From Halisarca cf. caerulea (lineage: Eukaryota > Porifera > Demospongiae > Chondrillida > Halisarcidae): DNA of 64,000 nucleotides. The notes beneath the pieces are model-generated. The model worked only from the letters and a program-made list of their open reading frames with translations. It ran no database searches and was not told the origin of the DNA. The stretch is from the NCBI GenBank assembly GCA_963170055.1, contig CAUJGJ010000185.1:3761275-3825274 (forward strand), in the 5' to 3' direction. Both the position numbers and the translations under genes were made by a program. Shown here piece by piece: positions 15,001-26,176 of the stretch (within the stretch, counting starts at the first letter, position 1; each line of letters opens with the position of its first letter).

Positions 15001-18000
15001 TAGCAGGCAAGAGCTCGTCATCTCTGTCCTCGACATTGACGACAATGATCCAGTCTTTGACAGTTGTGGATATACCTATGATGAGGAAACAGCTTTTCTC
15101 TTTGAAATCACATACAATGACTTGGACATAGGAGTCAATGCTGTGCTGACGTTTACAACCATCACTGAACCAAGTCTTCTCTTGGAAGCAAATGGAACGG
15201 TTATAAGTCTAATAGGCTTGGATCGTGATCCTGGTACAGGAGGACGAGAAGTGAGAAGATTCTCCATCAATTCCATGCCTCAGTCTGGTAGATCGGGAAT
15301 ATTTACGATCATGTGTACTGTAAACCTGACTGACATCAATGACAACTATCCCATATTCACATCACCTCAACCCATCGAAATCATTGAGAGTGCTAATTCT
15401 GGAGAAAGAGTGGATTATGTTTTCAGCGCTGTTGATCATGACAAGGGTAGTAACATGGAGGTTACATTTGCCCTCGTAACAGAAGATGATGCTATCAGCA
15501 GAACCATTGATATCCAACCCAATGGAGAAATCTTCCTCAGGGATGAAGTACGTTTGTTGCCACCTCTATTTTTCCTCAATGTATCGGCAACTGATGGAGG
15601 TGGACTGGTAACCTACAAGAACTTCACCGTTGTGCTGACTGACTCCATTCCACTGTGGCCGTACAACGATACGTCTGTAAGTATTGAGGAGGTCTATGAG
15701 AGAACCCTGATCGCCAATCAACCCGCTGCAGACAGGGACATTGTAGAGAATGACATCTTTTTCTACACAGTTACCAGTGCAAGGCCTTACGGTGACTTCA
15801 CCATGGCTGGTAATGGATCTCTGTTTATTGAATCTTGTTGTCTGGATGCAGAGGATAGTACCCTATTTACACTTGTTGTTGAAGTTGGTCCTGACAATAC
15901 AACAATATCTGACCAACTTACTCTGTACATCACTGTAAATGACAGCAATGACAATGCTCCATACATCTCGCCCAGTCAGTTAGCAGTGTCTTTGGAAGAA
16001 ACTGTCAGTGCCAGTAGTGTCATAGTCACTATCACTGCTATTGATATTGACTCTGGGGACAACTCGCGTCTGACTTACTCTCTGTCAGGGAACGATTCCA
16101 ATCTCTTTGAATTTGACAGTGATGGTAACCTGAGATTGGCAGGTGGTGCCTCTCTGGATTTCGAGACCACTGAGCGATATGTCTTCTATGTCACTGCTAC
16201 TGACAGCGGCACACCTCAGAGAATCAGCAACACTGCTACAGTTACCATCACCATCATTGATGTGGACGACAAGCCACCCAGATTTACCCAGAGTATGTAT
16301 CCAGTCAATGTTTCAGAAGACTTGGTCGAAGGAGGAACTGTAGTTGTGGTAACTCTTACCGATGAAGATACACTACCAGATGACATCACATTTTCACTTG
16401 ATGTTGTCAGAGGAAATGTACCCCAGGATCAGTTTGAGATTGTTAAAACTGGCTCACAGCAGAGTCTTCAAGGTTACTTGGCCTATGCTACTGTGCGTCG
16501 CCGTGCTGGGTCTCCTGAGCTTGACAGAGATGCTCCCAACTCAGGCATCATTATCTTGAGATTAAATGCCACTGATCAATCGGGTCTACCACCTGCTACC
16601 ACAGAAGTTGCAATTACACTGATTGATATTGATGACTCGCCACCAAGCATACTTCCAGAGAACAGCCAAAAGACATTCCGAGAGGGTAACAGCACTGTGG
16701 ATTTCTCAGGCTATTCGATTTCTGATCCAGACAGCAGTGTTACTAGTCCCATCATGTCCTTTGTCGTGAAGCTTGTGCCCAACAGTAGATTCTCAGGTCA
16801 ATCTTTCCCATTGGATGGTGGATACAGTGACTATCCACAGCTGAATGTACTTGCTGGAAACCAACTTGATCAACTGCTAGGATTCGAAGATGCTAGTTAT
16901 CCACTGTCTCCATATGCCAATGACATGAATGTGGTTCGTCCAACAGATGTTCTGATATCCACCAACATCTTTGATCCAAGAGTATCTCCCAATGTGACCT
17001 TCTTCACATACTTCTCAACCAACTCTCTCAGTTCTCCTCGCCATGTGGTGTCCTTTACAACAGCCAACTACAGTTTCTCGGTAGAGGTTTCATCAACACA
17101 GTTGATAATCACAACAACTGACATGGCCGCACAGTCATTTAACCTCCCTTCAACTGTCAGTGCAGAAATTCTGAATTCTCTCATTGAACTGGAGCTCAGA
17201 ATATACACTCAACTGGGACGACTAGAGATATGCATACGATGGGCTAGTAGTATTGACAATTTCAGTGGAGTTTTTTCTGCTACAGCATTTGCAAACTCTG
17301 CTCATTTGATGGTTGGTTCTCGAAATGCACTCAACACTTATGGCCAGGCAGTTTTGTTCCCCAGAGCACTCACTGATGATGAATTGTTGTCTCTTGTTAG
17401 AGGTGGTGAGTACTTCACTCTGTCGTCCGTTCATTCAACTGTCTCTTTCACTGAAAATCCTTTCACACGGACCTTGGAAGTGACATACAATGGAAACGAC
17501 AATGCTCAGTCGTATGCTGTCATGGCTGATGCTCTGAACTCTGTAGTCTATCACAATGACATTTCTGAACCTCAGAGTGAAGCACGATCTATTGAACTCA
17601 GAGCACAGGATTCCACTAGCCTTGGACCACCATCCACCCTCACTATCACTGCACTCCTTGTTGATGACAGCCAACCAGAAGCAGATTTGAATGGTTTGGA
17701 TGAGCCTGGACTGGACTATTCGGCAGTATTCAGGGAATCTGCCAATGCTGTACTAATAGTATCCCGTGATGCCATCATCTATGACAAAGACAGCGGAGAG
17801 TCAAGGATCAGTATGGTGCAGTTGCATGTCAAAGGTGTGAATGATTCACAAGCAACTCCCAGTGACCTCCTGGAAGTTACCAGTAGTTTCCCATCAGATA
17901 TCCAATTTGATTTCCGAGGCCTTGGTCTGGCATACCTGTCACCTGCTGGCAATGCCACTTCACTACTAGCTAGCCGTTTTACTGACGCAATACTTGCTGT

Positions 18001-21000
18001 TACCTACCGATACAATGGAACCTACATGCAACCACTGACCAAACTCTTGTATGTTACAGTAATGGATGCCGCAGGCAAGATGAACTCTCCACTGTCCACT
18101 GTAACATTTTCTTTGACTCTTGTCAATGATCCACCAGTGTTGTTTGGATTCAGCAGAGTGGCCTTCTATCTTGAAGCAGTTGGCAGGGTAGATATTCTCA
18201 GTGGAGGTGGTGAAAGCATTATTGACCCTGACAGTACTGCATTGAGTGAAGCACGGGTCACTATTGAGAATCGTTTGGACGGCTCATCTGAGTATTTGGA
18301 GGCAGACAGTTTGAACATCAGTGGTATCTCCATCACATCTGAAGCAACAACTGACAAATTTACTCTGATCATTTCAGGTAGTGGGAACTTTGCTGCTTAT
18401 TTGGCTATTTTAAGAACTGTGGTTTATGTAAACACAAATCGAGCCCCTGGAGATCCAGTTACCACTGACAGAATCATTTCTTTCGAAGTTGTGGACGATG
18501 GTGATGATTTCGGTACACCCAGTAGCAGAAGTGAGAAAGCCAATGTGACAGTTCAGATAGAACCTTTAGATGATCTTGCGATTGTCTACCTTGACCATCC
18601 CAACCGGGACTATCAGCTGAGCTTCCAGGAGGACAGTGAATGCACAACATTTATTGGTAATGTTCAAATTATAGACATTGATGGTGGTAGTGTGGAAGGG
18701 GCACAAATCACCTTAGAAGCTGCTGATGGTGATCCAAACACCGTCAAAAATTCAGTTGGTGTGCGATTTGATGGTACTACTGGTCGTCTTGAGTACATTG
18801 ATACAAGTGCTTTTGAAGGGCTTGGCACTGTTGTTGCAAATGGATCTGTACCAGGCAAATATGAAATAAAAGTAACTGGATCCAATGTTCCGAATCTACA
18901 AGAGCTCCTCAGACTTGCAACATATTGCAACTATGTTGATGAGCCGGTCTTTGCACCCAGGCTTGTGACAATAGAAATCGTTGATCCTAGTGACCCCCTG
19001 AGAACAACATACATCAGTACTTCCAACATATCTGTTGTGGAGGCCAATGACATACCAGAAGTGAATGTAACTGCTCAAGAGGAAGTGGCTATTAGGAATC
19101 GACCAACACAGATTTTTGCATCCGATCAAGTTGAATTGGATGACTCAGATGACAGCATATTCCAATTTGTGAAAATCTACATCACCAATCCTCAGAATAC
19201 TCGTGCTGAAGAAACAATAGTGTTTGAAGGAAATCTTCCACCAGGAGCAGTTAGTGTGGGTCCAAAGACAAGTGATTTGAGTCAGTATCCAAATGCATAC
19301 TTGTTTGAAGTTACATTTGGTACTGAAGGCGCATCACAATCTGAGATCATAGCTATTATTCAGCAGATTCGCTACCAGAACAATGCTACAAATGTGAATG
19401 AAATTGTATCACGTGAAGTTTGCTTGGTAGTTTCTGACTTTGAGGATGAAAGCAACCCTACTTGTGTTGACATCGACCTCTCTGCTTCCAATCTGTTTGC
19501 TCCCACGTTTGCTAATCATTCTGTAACCCTGAGTCCAATCACTGTTGAAGAAAATCTAGGTAGATTGCTGATAGATCAACAGGTGGCAACTGACAACGAT
19601 ACTGACAGCCTGGCAAGCAGTGTGTCATACTCAATCAGCTCAGTGGTGTCTAGGACTCCATCTGGTGCAAGTCTTAGCACTAGTGGTTTCTTTGATGTCG
19701 ATTCTGATGGTCAAATATTCTCCAACACACTGGATGCAGAAATGTACACCCATCACACCATTACCGTTCAGGCAGAAGATCGTGGTAATCCTATACTCAG
19801 CAGTACCATTGTAGTTTCTGTTGTAGTGGGTGACATCAACGACAATGCTCCAAGTATTTCAGTGACTACTCAGGGTGTCTTCTCTGACGATTCATCACCA
19901 GGAATCACTATTGCATCTCTTACAATAGCTGATCCTGATGTTTCATCTTCCAACAGCCGAATCGACACTGCTACATTGGTAGTTTCAAGTCCTTACATTA
20001 TTAACGGGGAACCAGTGTTTGCTATCAGGGATATTGTTTCCCAGGCAGATGGTAGTGTGACTGCTACCATTACCAATGACCAAGTCCTGGATCGGGAAGC
20101 AATTGGCAACAGTGCCTCCTTGGTTGTGTCTGTCGCAGACATTCAAGGTACTACCGGATCAGCAACTGTGACGTTTACCATCACTGATGTTCCAGACACT
20201 CCCCCAGCTGTTGAACAAAGAACAGTGGCCATTTACCCTGTGGGCCTTCCACTACCTAGACCAACAGTCTCCATTGGTCCTGCCATGTATGTTGATGATG
20301 GTGACGTTGACCCCAAAGTACAGAGTGTGGAGATAACACTCAATCCAAATGCCAATGATGCCAGTCGCACATTGTCAGCATGTGGTTGTCAGGACAACAT
20401 CTTTGAAACCTGTAATCTGGATACCAGTGGTGCCATTAATCTCCTTCCGCTGGCAACACTCACCCCTCCAGGTTCTACAGCAGCTATTGGTGCTGAAGGC
20501 TCATGTGAAGTACTGGAAATAGTTAGAACTGGCTATGCAACAGTACCACGCAGTACCTTTGATTCAGATGCCTTCACTGGAAGTGGATACACTTTCACAT
20601 TTGTAGCTGTGCAACACAGGGAAGGTTATGCCTTTGTCTTCAATGAAGTAGAGGAACAGTTTTACCTTGGTTTGTGGATTCGAAGAACTCGAATTGATGT
20701 GGATTACTTGCACAACAATACGGGCACACCAACGCTTGAGACAGGCTTTAATTTCAGAAATTTGGAGCCAATCTTTGATCGTGTCAATGATCCAACAAGA
20801 GAGCGTCACTGGGCACTGACAGTTGATAATGTCAATCAAGAGATACGACTTTATTTGGACTGTCAATTACTTGGCAGTCATACATTGAGTGGACCTCTTG
20901 TTGACATTCCTTCTACTGTTGATATGACCATTGGTAGAGACAGATTTAGGTCTTTTGTTACACGTGGATATGAAGGAAACATAACAGATTTGTACTTTCA

Positions 21001-24000
21001 CCCCAGAGTGCTGTCTCCAACCGAAGTCAACTGTTTGTGTACATGTGGATCTGAGCGTCTGGTGGCTCCTAGTGCTGTCCCAGCTGGCACTACTTCCAGC
21101 CTGACTCCTAATGGATTGTCTCTTACCCTCACCAATGATGATGGACTGGCAGCCAGCAATATGTCACAACTACTAAGACTTGTGCAATACGAGAACACCA
21201 TTCCTAACCCAACACTTGGTGACAGAATAATTGACTTCACAGCGACTGATGTAGCTACAAGCGTCGGAGTTCCAATTTCAGCCACTTCTTCTGGTACAAT
21301 ACGTCTGGTGGAGAGTGATATTGCTGTACCAGAGATTGATGTGAACAGCCCTATTGTGTCTGGCCTCAACTATGAAACAACATTCAACGAAGGTGGTGAC
21401 CCAGTAGCTGTTACGGATGGAGGTGTTGATATTCGAAGAGGAAGCATCATCAACCCATCGATTGAAAGCTTGACCATTACACTCACCAATCCATCAGGTG
21501 CAGACAGTGAGAGCCTAGTGTATCTCCCAACAGAGACCATAGAATTCCTCACAGTTGCGAACAACAATAGCAACAGCATTACCTTCACTGGTCCTGGAGT
21601 CGTAACTGATTTTGAAGCTGCTGCTAGAAGTGTATTCTACCAACTCACCTCAAACAATCCTAACATAACTGACAGAATTGTGGAATTTTCAATGGTAGAT
21701 ACTGAGGGCCGCAGTACAAGTGAAGTGGTAACTACTACCATATCAATTGATCCTATCAATGATCCACCATCTTTAACCATACCAGAAGGTGCTACTGTCG
21801 AATTTACCGAAGGTGGTGCACCAGTTACCATAGCAACCAGTGTAAACATCACTGATCCAGATAGTGTCAATTTACAATCAGCAACAGTATCCATCACTCA
21901 GAGGAAGCTTGAAGGTGACACATTGAACCACGGTAGCCTTCCCAGTGGTATTAATGGATCATATGACCCAGACTCTGGTGTGCTGCAGTTCTCGGGACAA
22001 GCATCACTGTCAGTTTATGAAGGGATACTGGAATCTGTGACATTCAGTTCAACACAAGCCCCATTCCTGGATGAGGCATTCTCGGTTGATGACAATGCTC
22101 GCAGGGTTTCAATTGTCGTCACAGACTCTGCTGGCAATGTCAGCACAGCTGTTGTGCAAGCTGTGCGCTTTCTGCCTGTGAATGACCCTCCAACCATCAC
22201 TATCAATGGTGCTACCACAGCAACTGTGCAGTTTGTGGAAGGAGATCCGTCAGCAGACGTATTGATTGCAGCTAATGTTTCCATTGAGGATCAAGACAAT
22301 ATGATAGTTTCTAGAGCAGTCCTCGATCTGACTAATGCTCAGGACCAGGAGAATCTAGAATTTATGATACTTCCCAATGGAATTGCTTCACGAAGGCTCA
22401 TTCTTTCTGTCAGAACCATCAGTGAGACTGTCAGTGACATAGCTGGTACTGTATACCGAAATGCGGCAGATGAACCATCCTTAGTGGAGCGTACCATCAG
22501 AATTGATGTGTTTGACAATGAAGACAATTCAGCAACTTTGATCATCACTATTCAGTTCCAGACACTGAATGACCATGTTCCAGAATTCACACAGTCTTTG
22601 TACATGTTCAGTGTTGATGAAGATGCTGCTTCCAATACGGTCATAAATACAGTCTCAGCCACTGACAGTGACATTTTGCCCTCTCCATCTGACTTTACTT
22701 ATGCACTGCTGAACACTTCTGTACCATTTTCACTCAGAGGAAACACAGACACCAATGACGCCAGCTTGATAGTAAGTGGTGCTCTCAACTTTGAAGATGC
22801 CTCTGCGTACACCCTAGTAGTCACTGTTGTAGACCAACCTGAAGAAAGCCAGTCACTCACAGGGACTGCCACCATCATCGTTACAGTCAATGATGTTCCT
22901 GAGGCTCCTGTGGTAGATCTCAGTGGTGATGATGACTCAACCACAAACCAGTCTGTGCGTACTCGATATGCAGAAGGCTCTGGACTCAAACCTGTGTTCG
23001 TGGAAAGTATATCCATCGATGATCAAGATGTTGGGGGTACCTTCAACAGTGCCACTATCCAGATTACTGGCATACAGAACCCAGGACAGGAGTCGATTAC
23101 TGTTAATGGAGCACCGTCTGGAACATTTGAAAACATCACCTACCAAACCACATCAGGAAACACTATTGTTGCCAACGGAGCAGGCGATGCTTCACAATAC
23201 ATCCGATTCCTTAAGAACATTACATACCTCAACTCTGTGAACAATGTAGGACAGAGGCTCACTCGCACTGTTACTGTAGTGGTCACCGACAACTCTGGAA
23301 TCTTCAGTAACACAGCGTACACGACCATACTCATTGCAAATGCCCCAATCTTTGCAGTGTCTACCCATGAAGTGAACTTGGTTGAGAATGAAATGTATGA
23401 CAACTTTCTGAACGTCTCTGCTTCTACCGGTCTTGACATTCCCCTCACCTACAGCATTCAGCCGCAGTACCAATCCATCCTGTCTGTCAATGCTGCTGGT
23501 TCTATTTATCTTACCTCCCCCTTGGACTACGAAGTGTGGGGATCTCCTCTCACTGTTGAAGTGTATGCAGTGGACACAGAAGAACCACCAGTATCCGGGA
23601 CAGCAACCATTGTCATCACTCTTGAGAACGTGGACGATGAACCACCTTTCATAAATTTCACAAGATCATTCTCCATCGCTCTCCCTGGACCAACTGCAGT
23701 GTTTGGAAATAATCTAGTCTTGAGTGACCCCGATGAGCTACCACTGAGTGAAGTACTAGTGACTGTTCAGGGACCGGATCAACTCACCCTCTCTCCATAC
23801 GTTGGTCTCGTTTGTGTGGATGATGTGGATGTCACTGTTAAACTCCAGCAGTGTGGGTTTAATATTGACTATGTGCTTCAACTGCATTCTCTTGAAGTTG
23901 TAGATGGTGACATGGTCTACACACCCGGCACAACAAACCTTGTGCTTCAAAACAACAGATATGCAGAGCTCTCCAACCTCACCGAACTTACTTACTTTGA

Positions 24001-26176
24001 AACTGATACTTTGAATCCTTTTGCTTTTATCACATGGATAAAGTTATCAGCTGGGAGCAGTGGATACTTGGCTTCCTTCTCCAGTCTCGATGGTGCTACT
24101 CGATACTTTGCAGCTGAATATGGTTCCGAGAGTCTGCGTTTTTATGCTTTCTTCAAGCACACTGACTTTGAAGGACTAGAATCCCTGGTTCGAGTTGTCT
24201 TCCAGCTTTCCGAGAACACAAGATTGGATGATGACAAATGGCACTTTGTTTTGGTCATATACGACAACAGAAGAGTTTACCTGTTCATTGACGGAGAGAG
24301 AATTGACAGCAGTGTGGTGACATACCCAACTGTAGTCGATGGAAGCCCATGTGAGTTAAAGCTGTGTATATGTATGTATATCTTTGGCCATGCACTAGTA
24401 CATATACTCTACTGTACTGTACACTGGTGTATCCAAGGCTGGACCAGAGGGGGGTCCTTCTGTGGTTAATACATTGTCCCACATCATGGTCACCAGTTCA
24501 CAGTCAACCTAGAGCATATAGCAGTGTGTGTATGTGTACAATGTACTGAGATGTGTACAATGTATACATACTAGACTATGTTTTTAAAATCTAAATGTCC
24601 TCCTCCCTAAATTCTATATTACGTAATTTCTATGAGCCCAATTGGCAAAATCAAACTTAAGCACCATTACATGCCCTTTGAAGATTTCTGGTATTGCCCT
24701 TGGCATACTATTGTACTAAGACACAGTTACCATATAGTGGGGAATTTCATAATTTTGGCAAAGTCTACAAGTCCCTTTACAACCAGGAATCTACAGTATA
24801 CTTCCTTTGCTTAAACTATAGCCATGTATCTTCCCTCATATTGGCCATGTTGCATAGATTTCCACCGGTAGAGTAAGACCAACATTTTAAAGGTTTACTC
24901 TGTTACCTGAATTTAGGATTAACACAAGCCTTGCACTGGGCATCTATGGTTGACGCAAGGTTCAGACGGAGAACCGTAACCATTAGTTAAATCGAATAAG
25001 GAAACAACTAGCATGAGACAAGACTAGGTGGACAGGGACACACATGGTTGATCGTTGTTGTACGCATGCATGTAAAAGTACAATTAATTGAACACAGAGC
25101 GGTTAAGTACAAAACATACAAAGGCTTAAAGTATGTCCACCACACATCTTTATGGTTGTTTCTTTATTAATCTGTAGTCTTTTGGAGTGAGGATGTCATG
25201 ACATCAACATACTTCTATTTGCAACTCAATTTGGCATGATTTATGAAAAAATATTGCACCTTGAAAATTTCCCACTATACGGTCCTAATTCTCCCTTCGT
25301 GCAATGTGTAACTGCTTATGTATATATAAGAACAGCCTTGTGTAAATTTATGCATCAGCAAAGCTAAGATGCACATGTATAAACATGGCAAGGCAGATTT
25401 GGGGGAATGTATAGTTATGCTGTATTGTTACAATTTTGCCTTTTTTTCTTACAGTGCCACTCCAACATGATGTTCAAGGTCCCGATTCCCTGAGCGATAC
25501 ACGGTTTGTTGTTGGTGGTAGAATCACTTCTGGAGGTGGAGTAGACAAGCTGCTGCCTGGAGAGTACGTGTCCACCTACCTGCTAACCGGTGTTGTTGTA
25601 CACAGCCTTGGAGAGTGCATGACAAGCTGTTCTGAAGACCTTCAAGCTACTCTCACACATGCAGACATCACAGTTGATGAGTTTAACGTGACTGAACGCA
25701 CACTTCGTCTGTCTGGATCATCAAGTGCTGCAAACTATCTTGGCATTTTGCGCACCTTGCAGTACACCAACAGAGCAACTTCTGCTAACCTAGATCAGTT
25801 CTCATTCCAAGTGTTTGATGGTGCCCACACCACAAACTACAATCTTCCAGTTTCCCAACAAAAGAAACGCAAGCGAAGTCTTCCTTTCCAACCCGCTGCT
25901 CCACAACCACGCACATTGAACAAGAAGCTTGTACTTCCAAGTGACTTGAGCATCAAACAGCCAACGTCAATGGATAATGCTGAGCAAACTTTAGAGAGGA
26001 AGCCTCGATCACTTCTGTCTGCCCAGTCTGTTGATGAGGTGCCACAGGAAGCTGAATCATCCAGCGTGTGGTCTCTTCCGGTGATTGTGCTGTCGTCTGC
26101 AACTGTTGTGCTGGCACTTGTTGTGGCATGGGCTGTGCACAGGAAGAGCAAAACTGAAGATGAAATGGCAGTCTAA
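2..26176 (+). CDS. Giant cadherin/LamG-like transmembrane adhesin, 5' partial
   Basis: Very large cell-surface protein, probably for cell-cell or cell-matrix adhesion (inference from domains). The frame is open from base 2, so the N-terminus is outside; the TTG at 155 is not a start. Exons are 2-24350 and 25455-26176, joined in phase 1 (donor GTGAGT at 24351, acceptor ACAG at 25451-25454). Reading on into the intron gives a false stop at 24469. Visible product about 8,356 residues. Cadherin repeats show calcium-motif linkers such as DVNDNAPSF, DINDNDPVF and DIDDEPPQF, with internal DRE and A-x-D-x-D motifs. They alternate with repeats of a second type (Y-T-E-G start, I-x-D-x-D, then Y-x-N and an R-x-I-x-F-x-V-x-D end) and with LamG-like domains. 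Sequons are abundant. The C-terminus has furin-type sites, one membrane helix and a 12-residue tail without catenin-binding length, so it is not a classical cadherin. Confidence 0.9.
2815..4490 (+). repeat. Cadherin repeat block 1
   Basis: About five to six cadherin-type repeats within the giant exon. Linkers read NVNDNEPVI, DVNDNAPSF, DINDEPPIL, DVNDNPPVF and DINDNVPIA at roughly 110-residue spacing, as usual for extracellular cadherin domains. Similar repeats also lie at about 600-1540. Calcium-bound rigidity is inferred from the family. Confidence 0.85.
4541..5330 (+). other. Unclassified ~263-residue insertion inside a cadherin repeat
   Basis: The first strand of a cadherin repeat (ending near GSTVRTYVLG) is followed by about 263 residues without cadherin linkers. 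The repeat then resumes at IPINVMDADLDRLSFEF and reaches its linker DINDNSP. The insert is rich in aromatic residues and has several cysteines and sequons, which suggests a folded disulphide-containing beta domain. I do not recognise the family; a divergent ConA/LamG-like fold is possible. Confidence 0.5.
5330..6000 (+). repeat. Cadherin repeats following the insertion
   Basis: The rest of the interrupted repeat (linker DINDNSPNS near 5570) is followed by one further cadherin repeat ending at TEENEFRPTI near 5950. DRE-type motifs are present (GPIDRDV, NIDREFV). Confidence 0.75.
7195..10060 (+). repeat. Block of TEG-type cadherin-like repeats
   Basis: About six repeats of a second type. Each opens with a hydrophobic-D-L or L-D-G strand, then a Y-x-T-x-Y-T-E-G-G-x-P-V-type motif, an I-x-D-x-D motif, a central hydrophobic-x-G stretch and a Y/F-x-N or R-x-I-F tail. 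Clear openings lie at DYSTTYTEGGNPVSV (near 7225), FTYTEGDSLTSI (near 7665) and FSTSYEENGLPIDI (near 8095). The outline resembles repeats of giant bacterial adhesins and CSPG/FRAS-type repeats; assignment to a Pfam family is inference. Further copies lie at 1545-2820, 17680-19500, 21320-22560 and 22905-23340. Confidence 0.65.
10060..16660 (+). repeat. Main cadherin repeat block, about 19-20 repeats
   Basis: Longest uninterrupted cadherin tract. Successive linkers include DVNDNRPVT, DVNDVDPVI, DLNDNAPVF, NTNDHTPIF, DINDNDPVF, DVNDEPPVF, DCNDQPPVF, DVNDNDPVI, DVNDNTPEF, DFNDNFPVF, DIDDNDPVF, DINDNYPIF, DSNDNAPYI, DVDDKPPRF and DIDDSPPSI. Many repeats carry paired cysteines in the N-terminal half, which is unusual for cadherin repeats and suggests intradomain disulphides (inference). 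Confidence 0.85.
16770..17420 (+). other. LamG/ConA-like domain in a TEG repeat (first clear one)
   Basis: About 215 residues interrupt the cadherin-like pattern after the linker DIDDSPPSI. The segment has alternating beta strands, an LEICIRW strand and a C-terminal FPRALTDDELLSLVRGGE helix. That ending is typical of concanavalin/LamG-type domains (an R-A-L-S-x-x-E-I-like ending). Ligand binding cannot be predicted from the sequence. Confidence 0.6.
20380..21060 (+). other. LamG/ConA-like domain (second)
   Basis: Contains the strand series YTFTFVAVQHREGYAFVF, a HWALTVDNVNQEIRLYLDC strand pair and the ending FHPRVLSPTEVNCLCTCG. The W-x-L-T-x-D and I-R-L-Y-L-D-C strands followed by R-V-L-S-x-x-E-V match the Laminin-G-3/pentaxin-like pattern. 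A cysteine cluster closes the domain. Confidence 0.7.
23900..24350 (+). other. LamG/ConA-like domain (third), split by the only intron
   Basis: Contains FAFITWIKLSAGSSGYLASF, then DDDKWHFVLVIYDNRRVYLF and IDGERIDSS, the classic W-x-x-V-x-V-x-x-D-x-x-x-x-x-Y-x-D-G core of LamG-like domains. The exon ends in this domain (phase 1), and its last strands lie at the start of the exon at 25455. Confidence 0.75.
24351..25454 (+). other. Only visible intron of the giant adhesin gene
   Basis: Donor GTGAGT at 24351 and a T-rich tract ending in ACAG at 25454. The splice joins AGC-CCA-T to TG-CCA in phase 1 and restores the frame used by the terminal exon. Half of the intron is a MITE-like element (see 24729-25282). 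Confidence 0.85.
24729..25282. mobile_element. MITE-like inverted-repeat element in the adhesin intron
   Basis: The left end ACCATATAGTGGGGAATTT and the reverse complement of the right end, ACCGTATAGTGGGAAATTT, match over about 19 bases with two differences. The interior has no supported coding sequence. Confidence 0.55.
25455..26176 (+). CDS. Terminal exon of the giant adhesin: cleavage sites, membrane helix, tail
   Basis: 239 residues plus stop. It completes the last LamG-like domain and adds a CSPG/TEG-like strand series ending near NYNLP. Two furin-type sites follow: K-K-R-K-R at 25862-25876 and R-K-P-R at 25997-26008. About 20 residues of hydrophobic helix (SLPVIVLSSATVVLALVVAW) lie around 26072-26140. 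The cytoplasmic tail is only H-R-K-S-K-T-E-D-E-M-A-V. The M-A-V end fits a class II PDZ-ligand pattern, which is suggestive only. Cleavage would leave a short membrane stub, perhaps non-covalently bound to the huge ectodomain (inference). Confidence 0.85.

Noticed and set aside
155..24469. Complete protein starting at TTG 155 and ending at TAA 24469
   Set aside because: The frame is open upstream to base 2, and the last 39 codons read intron sequence after a GTGAGT donor; the true downstream exon begins at 25455.
24285..24876. Small open frames in the adhesin intron
   Set aside because: No splice or homology support; located in intron/MITE sequence.
2..26176. Classical cadherin or Fat/Dachsous orthologue
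   Set aside because: No catenin-binding tail or EGF repeats are visible and the TEG repeats are foreign to those families; orthology cannot be claimed without the N-terminus.
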